Both the position numbers and the translations under genes were made by a program. The notes under the pieces are model-generated. The model saw nothing but the letters and a program-made list of their open reading frames with translations. It searched no databases and was not told where the DNA came from. A stretch of 8,320 nt of DNA, taken from JAHJRJ01 sp037443685 (GTDB lineage Bacteria > Bacteroidota > Ignavibacteria > UBA10030 > BY39). Shown piece by piece: positions 1 to 6,835 of this stretch. The stretch covers positions 1 through 8,320 of the forward strand of contig JBBINX010000090.1 in NCBI GenBank assembly GCA_037443685.1, written 5' to 3'. Each line of letters begins with the position of its first letter. Position 1 is the first letter of the stretch.

Positions 1-751
1 TTGCGATAAACTCAAGTATTGTGTTCACTTCGGTTGTGTTTGGTATTTCAGTTTTTATTTTTTCTACCGCTTGTGACACGTTATAACCTGATTCATAAAG
101 AATACGGTATGTATTTTCAATATTAGCAATATCGTCGGCAGAAAAACCACGGCGTTTAAGTCCGATTATATTCGTGCCTTCGAACGACATCGGCTCATTA
201 GCCGCGAGAATGTAAGGCGGTATATCTTTAGACGCTCGCAATCCTCCTCCGACCATAGCGTGCTTACCGATTCTGACAAATTGGTGGATTGGGGTCATTC
301 CCCCAATGATAACATAATCCTCAATTTCCACATGTCCAGCCATGTTTACTGAATTCGCCAAGATTACGTTATTACCGAGTATACAATCGTGGGCAACGTG
401 GACGTAAGCCATAAGAAAACAGTTTCTGCCGACAATGGTTTTCATATGAGCTTTTGTACCACGGTTTAAAGTTGCATATTCTCTGATCGTCGTGTTGTCG
501 CCTACCTCAAGTGTTGTTGATTCGCCACCGAATTTTAAGTCTTGAGGAAGAGTACCTAATATGGCACCGTGATGAATCGAACAACTTTTTCCGACTCGTG
601 TTCCGTTTGCCAAGACAACATGTGAACCGATTTGAGTTCCATCCCCTACTATAACATCTTTTTCTATTACGGTAAAAGGTCCAATCGTTACATTATCACC
701 AATTGTTGCATCCGGATGCACAGAAGCGTTTTTATCGATATTTACTGCCAT
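1..751 (-). CDS. lpxA: UDP-N-acetylglucosamine O-acyltransferase LpxA (3' end cut by window edge)
   Basis: Cytoplasmic enzyme of the first lipid A step; it transfers a 3-hydroxyacyl chain from ACP to the 3-OH of UDP-GlcNAc. The 250 visible residues begin at an ATG (749-751). They show hexapeptide repeats of a left-handed beta-helix over about residues 5-180, then the alpha-helical C-terminal part starting near the IGLKRRGF motif (residues 196-203). The catalytic histidine is seen in VHVAHDC as His121 (E. coli His125), and conserved histidines lie in AGH (His140) and IHQF (His156). About ten C-terminal residues are missing compared with the usual length of about 260. The residue aligning with the E. 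coli acyl-chain ruler Gly173 is also glycine (Gly169 in MVGGG), which by family knowledge permits longer acyl chains than the C10 type; that is inference. The start lies three bases after the lpxC-fabZ stop with no Shine-Dalgarno site, so translational coupling is likely. Confidence 0.97.
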   Translation of the reverse strand, partial: MAVNIDKNASVHPDATIGDNVTIGPFTVIEKDVIVGDGTQIGSHVVLANGTRVGKSCSIHHGAILGTLPQDLKFGGESTTLEVGDNTTIREYATLNRGTKAHMKTIVGRNCFLMAYVHVAHDCILGNNVILANSVNMAGHVEIEDYVIIGGMTPIHQFVRIGKHAMVGGGLRASKDIPPYILAANEPMSFEGTNIIGLKRRGFSADDIANIENTYRILYESGYNVSQAVEKIKTEIPNTTEVNTILEFIA

Positions 752-754
752 AGA

Positions 755-2218
755 TTAATTAATTTTGTATTGTTCTTTTGGTTTTTCAAATTTTTCTTTT
801 TGATTATTGTATACTTCACCCTCAAATCTATCCACTATAGCCGCAGACAAATCTGCTTCGGCAACAAGATTACCGTCGACGAAAGCTTTTCCGTGAACGA
901 ATGCAATTTTACTACGTCGATTAATGAGGTTTACTTCGAAGACGAGCTGGTCACCAGGCAAAACCGGTTTTCTGAATTTTGCATTGTTAATCGACATGAA
1001 GTAAACAAGTTTATCACCTGGATTTTCGATACCATTCAGCAGCAGGATACCACCCGTTTGAGCCATCGCTTCGATAATCAAAACTCCCGGCATAACCGGT
1101 TGCCCCGGGAAATGACCTTCGAAAAACGGTTCATTCACTGTAACGTTTTTTATACCAATAATACTTTCATCTAACTTGAAATCAATAATTTTATCGATCA
1201 GCAAGAAGGGATAGCGATGCGGAAGAATTTTTTTAATTGCATTGATATCGAATACTACGCCCTTTTTCTTTTGGTGTTGAAACTTTTTTACTAATTTTTT
1301 TTGTAGATACATTTTACGAACAAGTTTCGCAAACTCGACGTTGCTTGAGTGTCCCGGTCTGCCCGCAAGTATTTGTGCTTTTAGCGGTGCTCCAATCAAA
1401 GCTAAATCACCCAACAAGTCTAATAATTTATGACGCGCTGGTTCATTCTTATACCGAAGAAGTTTATTATTTAAAGCGCCGGTCTTCCCTAATATTACTG
1501 ACTCGCTTATACCGAGTTTTTTCGCAAGCCGTTTGACTTCGTCGTCGGACATATCGCGATCGACTATTACGATTGCATTGTTTAAATTTCCACCTTTTAT
1601 TAAACCCTGAGAGTGTAAAACTTCAACTTCGTTCAGAAAACAGAAAGTCCGTGCGGAAGAAAATTCTTCTACAAATTCTTTCTCAAGATTGAAAAGTCCT
1701 GTATGTTGACTTCCGAGCGCAGGATTATGATAATCTATCAATACTGTTAGGCGATAATCATCAGTGGGCAGGGCGACAATTTCAACGCTCCTTTTTTCGT
1801 CTTTGAATTGAATTGGTTGGTCGATTATTAAATAATCTTTAGGTGCGATTTGGGTATGCAAACCGGCTTCTAACAATGCATCTACAAACGGGCGGGCGCT
1901 TCCGTCGCAAATCGGCGGTTCTATATTGTCCAATTCTATGATAATGTTATCGATTTGAAGCCCTACAATTGCCGCCAATATATGCTCGATGGTGTGAACT
2001 TTAGCATCGCCGAGAGAGAGGGTTGTTCCGCGGGAAACATCCACAACTAAATCGACTAACGCTGGGATTTCGGGGTTGCCTCCTAGATCAATTCGCTTAA
2101 ATCTAATGCCGTAATCTTCTGGTGCTGGTTTAAAAGTGAGCGTGGTTTCAACTCCAGTGTGTAAGCCGAAACCTTTAAGTGAAATATTTTTATTTATCGT
2201 TCGTTGGTGGGCTATCAT
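755..2218 (-). CDS. lpxC/fabZ: Bifunctional LpxC-FabZ: UDP-3-O-acyl-GlcNAc deacetylase fused to 3-hydroxyacyl-ACP dehydratase
   Basis: A 487-residue fusion of two enzymes. The N-terminal part (about 1-300) is LpxC, the zinc deacetylase of the committed second lipid A step. It shows the GLHTG motif (18-22), catalytic Glu78 with zinc ligand His79 (TIEH), zinc ligands His263 and Asp267 (HKLLD), and the general-acid His290 in GRPGHSSN. A basic linker around 301-322 leads to FabZ (about 323-467), which dehydrates 3-hydroxyacyl-ACP to trans-2-enoyl-ACP. There LPHRYPFLLID (332-342), catalytic His369 in GHFPG and Glu383 are all present. A charged tail of about 20 residues ends the protein. Both halves look intact and active. 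The ATG at 2218 is supported because the first residues align with the LpxC start (IxxQRT). This places the start 29 bases inside lpxD. A purine-rich stretch just upstream is the only ribosome-binding candidate. Fusion of the two is a known trait of Bacteroidota and relatives. Confidence 0.97.
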   Translation of the reverse strand: MIAHQRTINKNISLKGFGLHTGVETTLTFKPAPEDYGIRFKRIDLGGNPEIPALVDLVVDVSRGTTLSLGDAKVHTIEHILAAIVGLQIDNIIIELDNIEPPICDGSARPFVDALLEAGLHTQIAPKDYLIIDQPIQFKDEKRSVEIVALPTDDYRLTVLIDYHNPALGSQHTGLFNLEKEFVEEFSSARTFCFLNEVEVLHSQGLIKGGNLNNAIVIVDRDMSDDEVKRLAKKLGISESVILGKTGALNNKLLRYKNEPARHKLLDLLGDLALIGAPLKAQILAGRPGHSSNVEFAKLVRKMYLQKKLVKKFQHQKKKGVVFDINAIKKILPHRYPFLLIDKIIDFKLDESIIGIKNVTVNEPFFEGHFPGQPVMPGVLIIEAMAQTGGILLLNGIENPGDKLVYFMSINNAKFRKPVLPGDQLVFEVNLINRRSKIAFVHGKAFVDGNLVAEADLSAAIVDRFEGEVYNNQKEKFEKPKEQYKIN

Positions 2219-3266
2219 GAATCTTCTTTCTTATTTCAATTATTTCCTTTTTTAAACTCTCAAATTCTTTTATTAGGTCAGGTAATTGACGCTGAACGGC
2301 AATTATCCGCCGCATCTCTCCAATTTCCGTTGCTGGATAGCCGAGATAAGTTTTCCCCTCTTGAATAATCGATTTTGAGATTCCTGACTGTGCGGCAATC
2401 GTTGTTTTATTGGCTATCTTGATATGTCCCACAATACCGACTTGTCCAGCTAAAATGCAATTGTTACCAATTTTAGTACTGCCCGATATACCGGTTTGTG
2501 CCGCAATGACTGTGTTTTCTCCAATGATTACGTTATGAGCAATTTGAATAAGGTTATCCAATTTTGCACCGCGTTTTATTCTCGTTTCGCCAAGTGTTGC
2601 TCTATCAATACTACAATTCGACCCGATTTCAACATCGTCTTCAATGACCACTCTACCACGCTGAGGTATTTTATCGTAAGTGCCGTCGGGCTTTGGTGCA
2701 AAGCCAAATCCATCACTACCAACAACAGTACCGGAATGTATGACTACTCTGTTCCCGATTTTTGAATGCTCACGAATTGAAACGTTCGGATAGATAAGAG
2801 TTTCATTACCAATCTCGACACTGTCGCCTACAATTGTTCCGTGCCAAATACTAGTGTTTGCACCGATTGTACAATTCTCTCCAATCACGACGTGAGCACC
2901 AATTGAAGAACTCGAATCAACTTTAGCGCTTGGTGATATAATAGCAGTCGGATGAATTTCCTTTGAAAGTGCTCGTGGTACCGGGTAAAAGATATCTAAT
3001 AACTTCAAAAATGCTAAATATGGATTCTCGACTTTGACAAGATAAATAGATTCTGTCCTCTGGCTCAACTCTTTATATTCAGTATCTTTTGAAACGAGTA
3101 TTGCGGTAGCGTGAGTTGATACTAGAAATTTTGAATATTTCGGATTTGACAAAAATGTTATTTCTCCGTATTCCGCTTCCTCAATTTTTGCGAGATGGTT
3201 TATCTCAACTTCTGCGCCGTCCGAAATTTCGCCGTTGACCAAACGGGCAATTTCTTTTAATATCAT
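2190..3266 (-). CDS. lpxD: UDP-3-O-(3-hydroxyacyl)glucosamine N-acyltransferase LpxD
   Basis: Third lipid A step: N-acylation of UDP-3-O-acyl-glucosamine from 3-hydroxyacyl-ACP, in the cytoplasm as a trimer. The 358 residues fit the family (E. coli 341). The N-terminal uridine-binding domain covers about residues 1-100 and includes the ITFLSNPKY segment. A long hexapeptide-repeat beta-helix follows (about 103-315), with the family motif GSDGFGF (183-189) and the catalytic histidine in IQIAHN (His244, E. coli His239). The last 40 residues are a charged helix rich in Lys, Glu and Ile, probably the C-terminal coiled helix of the trimer. The ATG lies three bases after the second skp stop and has no Shine-Dalgarno site, so coupling to the upstream gene is likely. 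The 3' end overlaps lpxC by 29 bases in another frame. It is the acyltransferase partner of the neighbouring LpxA and LpxC. Confidence 0.97.
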   Translation of the reverse strand: MILKEIARLVNGEISDGAEVEINHLAKIEEAEYGEITFLSNPKYSKFLVSTHATAILVSKDTEYKELSQRTESIYLVKVENPYLAFLKLLDIFYPVPRALSKEIHPTAIISPSAKVDSSSSIGAHVVIGENCTIGANTSIWHGTIVGDSVEIGNETLIYPNVSIREHSKIGNRVVIHSGTVVGSDGFGFAPKPDGTYDKIPQRGRVVIEDDVEIGSNCSIDRATLGETRIKRGAKLDNLIQIAHNVIIGENTVIAAQTGISGSTKIGNNCILAGQVGIVGHIKIANKTTIAAQSGISKSIIQEGKTYLGYPATEIGEMRRIIAVQRQLPDLIKEFESLKKEIIEIRKKIHDSPPTNDK

Positions 3267-3269
3267 TTT

Positions 3270-3800
3270 TTATCTTTTAAATGTTTTTACTTTTTCAAGC
3301 ACTAATGTGGTGAGGTCATATTTATCGTTCGTGTACATTAAACTTAGTTCACCACTTTTGTCAAAAACATAATCGTACCCTTCCTCTTTTGCTATGTCTT
3401 GGATTGCTTTGAATATTTTATCCTGGACGGGTTTCATCAACTCATTTTGCTTTTGGAATAATTCGCCGTTCTGTCCGAATTTGCGGTTGCGAAATTCGGC
3501 AATCCTTTTATCTAAATCCTGTAATTCTCGCTCTGCATCAACTCGGTCTTTGTCGGTAAATATTAATTTCTTTTTATCGTACTCGGCAAATTTTTTCTGC
3601 CAATCGTTTTGCATTTTAGCGAGATCATTCTGCCATTCGGTTACAAGTGCGTCCAATTGTCTTTGAGCATCTTGTGCTTCGGGCAGCTTTTCTGTGATAG
3701 TCTGTGAATTAATCCAACCAATTTTTGACTGGGCAAAACTTGATGATGTATAAAATAAAACGATAAGCAGCGTTATGAATAAAATATTTCGCTGTTTCAT
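3270..3800 (-). CDS. skp: Periplasmic OmpH/Skp-family chaperone, second tandem copy
   Basis: A 176-residue protein of the OmpH/Skp family, periplasmic holdases that keep unfolded outer-membrane proteins soluble on the way to BamA. A signal peptide covers about residues 1-23, with a basic start, a hydrophobic core and likely cleavage after SFA. The mature part opens with KIGWINS, a short beta-strand of the trimer base. Then come LPEAQ (40-44), a long charged coiled-coil hairpin (about 45-140, two helices turning near the KFGQNGEL segment), and a return strand around YDYVFDKSGE. The architecture matches Skp, although Skp sequence conservation is generally low. It is clearly paralogous to the gene 23 bases upstream: the start of the mature protein, LPEAQ, the KFG.(N/D)GEL turn and the AKEE segment recur in the same order. 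It has the strongest Shine-Dalgarno site in the window. It could be a divergent paralogue with its own clients. Confidence 0.93.
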   Translation of the reverse strand: MKQRNILFITLLIVLFYTSSSFAQSKIGWINSQTITEKLPEAQDAQRQLDALVTEWQNDLAKMQNDWQKKFAEYDKKKLIFTDKDRVDAERELQDLDKRIAEFRNRKFGQNGELFQKQNELMKPVQDKIFKAIQDIAKEEGYDYVFDKSGELSLMYTNDKYDLTTLVLEKVKTFKR

Positions 3801-3804
3801 ATAA

Positions 3805-3813
3805 CTCCTCTTT
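3805..3813 (-). promoter_or_regulatory. Strong Shine-Dalgarno site of the second skp gene
   Basis: On the minus strand the bases read AAAGAGGAG, four bases before the ATG at 3800. This fixes the start. It stands out because lpxA, lpxD, bamA and uppS have no comparable site. Confidence 0.8.
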
Positions 3814-3823
3814 AATAGTTTTT

Positions 3824-4369
3824 TTATTTTGATCTTTTTAGTCTATCTATAACCCTAAAAGTATAATCATAAGCAGGGTCGCCATAAAGCAAAACCATAA
3901 TGGCTTCGTTGCGGTCGAAGATGAAAGATATTTTCTCCTCTTTAGCAACTTGTTGTATAATTTTTAAAACTTTATCTTTGATAGGGCTCAATAATTTATC
4001 TGATTGTTTGGCTAACTCACCGTCGGATCCAAATTTTTCTGTCCTGTATTGATATGCCCTCTGTTCTAACTCTACCAAATCTTGTTGAGTTGCAAGTTTT
4101 GTTTGTTCGTTCATCATACCTTGTTGTTTTTGGTATGCTTCATATTTTGTTTGCAGATCCTTCGTCATCTTTTCTAATTCATCCTGCCAAGTTTTTCCCA
4201 TTGCGTCAAGTTTTTTTTGCGCTTCTTGAGCTTCTGGTAATTCTTGTAAAATTTTTGCAGAATTTACGTATCCAATTTTCATTGTTTGAGTATTTGAAAT
4301 TGACAACCCTAAAGTAAGAACTAATATAAATACTAATAAAATTTTGATATTAATGTTGATATTTTTCAC
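3824..4369 (-). CDS. skp: Periplasmic OmpH/Skp-family chaperone, first tandem copy (GTG start)
   Basis: A 181-residue OmpH/Skp-family chaperone, expected to be a trimeric periplasmic holdase delivering unfolded outer-membrane proteins to BamA, which is encoded just upstream. A signal peptide is seen at about residues 1-29 (basic N-terminus and a strongly hydrophobic stretch at 9-23). The mature start MKIGYVNS is followed by LPEAQ, a long Lys/Glu/Gln-rich coiled coil (about 48-140) with a turn at KFGSDGEL, and a closing strand near ISFIFDRN. The start codon is GTG (4367-4369), because no in-frame ATG would keep the signal peptide; the next Met is at residue 30. An AGAGG site five bases upstream supports the GTG. 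The 65-base gap after bamA is the largest in the operon and holds an inverted repeat. It is paralogous to the next gene, and both copies look intact. Confidence 0.93.
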   Translation of the reverse strand: MKNININIKILLVFILVLTLGLSISNTQTMKIGYVNSAKILQELPEAQEAQKKLDAMGKTWQDELEKMTKDLQTKYEAYQKQQGMMNEQTKLATQQDLVELEQRAYQYRTEKFGSDGELAKQSDKLLSPIKDKVLKIIQQVAKEEKISFIFDRNEAIMVLLYGDPAYDYTFRVIDRLKRSK

Positions 4370-4374
4370 ATTTA

Positions 4375-4379
4375 CCTCT
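4375..4379 (-). promoter_or_regulatory. Shine-Dalgarno site that decides the GTG start of the first skp gene
   Basis: The minus strand reads AGAGG with five bases before the GTG at 4369. This spacing supports GTG as the true start of the upstream skp copy. Confidence 0.7.
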
Positions 4380-4390
4380 ATTGTTTTTTG

Positions 4391-4435
4391 ATGTTATTGA
4401 TTAAATTTTTCTATTAAGTTTAGTTGGAATAACAT
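4391..4435. repeat. 8-bp inverted repeat in the bamA-skp gap
   Basis: ATGTTATT (4391-4398) and its exact reverse complement AATAACAT (4428-4435) are separated by 29 bases. The right arm touches the bamA stop codon. In the mRNA this could fold as an AT-rich hairpin between the two genes. It lacks a following U-tract, so it is not a normal terminator. In AT-rich sequence an 8-bp match at this distance could be chance. Confidence 0.35.
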
Positions 4436-6828
4436 TAGAATCCTCTTCCGAATTGGAAATGAAATCTCCAACCGTCAGGTTTTCCGTCTTTTGGCATTGC
4501 ATCGTCTGCACCATAGCCGTAGTCGAAGCCAACCATTCCGATCGGTTGTATTAATATACGCGCACCGAATCCGTAGCTTCTTTTCAAGTTTAGAAAATCT
4601 ATGTGGTTTAATTTTTCATAAACATTACCAGCTTCGGCAAACGCTAAAATATATATAGGCATCGGATTCATCGTTACTGAGAATCTTAATTCTGCTATAT
4701 ATTTTGCCATCGCTTTACCACCTCGAATTCGAGAGTACTCATCAGTCGGACCAACGGAGCGGTCTTCGTAGCCACGTAGCGGTGTTGTAGCAACAAAACC
4801 GAGTCCAGTGCCGCCCATAAAGAAGTACTCAATAGGCGGAATATTCGAATCACGTTTAAAACCGTCGATAAATCCGATTTGAGAACCTGTGTAAAGTACC
4901 AACCTCGATAAACCAAATAGTGGAGTGTACCAATCACCACTAAAATTCCATTTGTGGTAATCTACATTTCCCGGTAGAAAAGGACCGCCCGAAATCTCGG
5001 TTGAGAGAGCGAAGCTGGATCCATTTGCTGGAAAAATAGGATTGTCTGTACTGTTTCTAGAAATAATCTGAGTAACGCTGTATTGGCTCGTTTTCCCTTC
5101 GAGATAAATTCCACCGCCATCAATTACATTATTGATTTGAAAACGTGTAATCCAATCACCTCTGAAATAATCGTCCGGAAATTTAAACCGGCGCCCGAAT
5201 CTAACCGAGCCACCCGATTGGCGTAAGTCGTAATAATATATTTGTCGAGTGTCAAAAAGACTCACTCCAAGAGTTGTAGGGGAATCGAAGAGCCAAGGTT
5301 CAGTAAAACCAAGAGAGAAAGTTCGGAAACGTGCACCTTCGCCAAATTGCCATTCGAAATTTAATATTTGTCCCGCTCCACCTCTTAACGGTTGTTGAAT
5401 ATCAAAATTAGTAATCGTAAATCCTAATGCACCTGTAACACCGAAAGCGCCACTGTATCCAACCGATGCATTTATATTATCGCTTGATTTTTCTTCCACT
5501 TCATAAATTAAATTAACGGTTTTTTCGTCTAATAATTTGTAATCGGGTTTTATTTTTTCTGGATTGAAATAATTAAGTTGGGTAAGCTGACGTGCACTCC
5601 TCATGATTGCACTCCGGCTGAAGAAATCACCAGGTCTTGTGTACAATTCCCTTCTAATCACTTTATCCATTGTTTTTGTGTTGCCTTTTAAATCGACACG
5701 TCCGATACGAAATTGATTTCTTTCGAAAACTCTGATATTAATATCTATACTATCAGAGCTAATCCGCCTCTCGTCGGGTTCGAGGCTAAACGTCAAGTAA
5801 CCGTTATCTAAATAAAGCGATGCGACATCGGTTTGGTTCTCGTTGCCTCGTAAGTTTTTCTCAAATTTCTCAAAATCATAAATGTCGCCTTGTGTAAATC
5901 CTAAACGTTGCGATAAAACAGACGGGTGATATACAGTGCTGCCTTCCCAAGTAATATTTCTTATCTTAAATTGGTTACCTTCATTTATATTTAATTGGAT
6001 TGTCATAAAGCGCTTGGATTCATCATACCAGGTTGAATCGGAAGTAATCTCAGCGTCTAAATAGCCATTTTTCTTATAAAATTTTTCGATCTTACTTTTG
6101 TCGGCTTCAAATTTTGATTTATCGAATTTTGCTGACCGCCAGAACATCCACCACACTTTTTCTTTAGTGTCTTCCATCTCACCGCGTATATTGCTCGCGG
6201 TGAAAGCTTTATTACCTTTGATAATTATTTCTTTAATTTTTACTTTCTTTCCTTCGTCAATATTAAATCTTAACACAAAGTGGTTTGGTTTTGATGTATC
6301 CTCTGCAAAAGTTTCTGGTTGTATTTCAGCAAGAAGTAATCCTTCTTCATCGTATAGTTTTTTAAATGCGTTTATCATTTTTTTTGTTTCTTGAGGTGTT
6401 AGGATCTGACCTTTCGAAATAGTTACTTTTTTCATCAAATCGCTTTCGCTGAGGTCGTCGTTGCCTTTGAATTCAACACGAATGAGACGCGGATATTCTT
6501 TGACTTTTATAAGAAGGTAAATTCCATCGCCTACTTTGTTATCAATTAGTATTTGGATGTCTTCAAAAAGTCGAAGTGCCCATAAACGCTGGATAGCTTG
6601 CCGTACTTGATCGCCGGGGACTGTAATTTCGGTTCCAGTTCGTAGTCCGGAATTTGCGATTACTGCACCACTTTCAGCTGTTGTATTCCCCTCAACCGAT
6701 ATCCCAAGGATTTTATAGTTTTCCATTTTTGGGACTTGTCCCGATTGCGTTGGGGCTTGTGTATAAACTGTATAATGAATTATTGAAAATAAAATAATTA
6801 GAAAAAATATTTTTAAGATTGTCTGCAT
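4435..6828 (-). CDS. bamA: Outer-membrane protein assembly factor BamA (Omp85 family)
   Basis: Essential core of the BAM machine, which folds and inserts beta-barrel proteins into the outer membrane. The 797 residues match the family length. A signal peptide covers about 1-23. Five POTRA domains follow at roughly 38-110, 114-195, 196-283, 286-369 and 372-446. Each opens with a recognisable strand such as RVEFKGN (118-123), IIIKGN (201-206) or RVDLKGN (377-383). The barrel occupies about 453-797. Its loop-6 signature appears as LRGYEDRSVGP (684-694), the counterpart of VRGF. The protein ends in phenylalanine (FGRGF), the usual C-terminal barrel signal. POTRA3 contains a tryptophan-rich segment, WWMFWRSAKF (226-235). 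The ATG at 6828 is seven bases past the uppS stop and lacks a Shine-Dalgarno site. Its chaperone partners follow directly. TamA is the main alternative, but five POTRAs and the skp neighbours favour BamA. Confidence 0.97.
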   Translation of the reverse strand: MQTILKIFFLIILFSIIHYTVYTQAPTQSGQVPKMENYKILGISVEGNTTAESGAVIANSGLRTGTEITVPGDQVRQAIQRLWALRLFEDIQILIDNKVGDGIYLLIKVKEYPRLIRVEFKGNDDLSESDLMKKVTISKGQILTPQETKKMINAFKKLYDEEGLLLAEIQPETFAEDTSKPNHFVLRFNIDEGKKVKIKEIIIKGNKAFTASNIRGEMEDTKEKVWWMFWRSAKFDKSKFEADKSKIEKFYKKNGYLDAEITSDSTWYDESKRFMTIQLNINEGNQFKIRNITWEGSTVYHPSVLSQRLGFTQGDIYDFEKFEKNLRGNENQTDVASLYLDNGYLTFSLEPDERRISSDSIDINIRVFERNQFRIGRVDLKGNTKTMDKVIRRELYTRPGDFFSRSAIMRSARQLTQLNYFNPEKIKPDYKLLDEKTVNLIYEVEEKSSDNINASVGYSGAFGVTGALGFTITNFDIQQPLRGGAGQILNFEWQFGEGARFRTFSLGFTEPWLFDSPTTLGVSLFDTRQIYYYDLRQSGGSVRFGRRFKFPDDYFRGDWITRFQINNVIDGGGIYLEGKTSQYSVTQIISRNSTDNPIFPANGSSFALSTEISGGPFLPGNVDYHKWNFSGDWYTPLFGLSRLVLYTGSQIGFIDGFKRDSNIPPIEYFFMGGTGLGFVATTPLRGYEDRSVGPTDEYSRIRGGKAMAKYIAELRFSVTMNPMPIYILAFAEAGNVYEKLNHIDFLNLKRSYGFGARILIQPIGMVGFDYGYGADDAMPKDGKPDGWRFHFQFGRGF

Positions 6829-6835
6829 TTAAATT

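Noticed and set aside
632..1174. 180-codon plus-strand open frame
   Set aside because: It lies opposite the intact 3' end of lpxC-fabZ and the start of lpxA. Its translation is low-complexity and Phe/Ile/Asn-rich with no family motif, so it is a shadow of the real genes.
4695..4940. 81-codon minus-strand open frame
   Set aside because: It lies wholly inside bamA in another frame on the same strand, while bamA is intact there.
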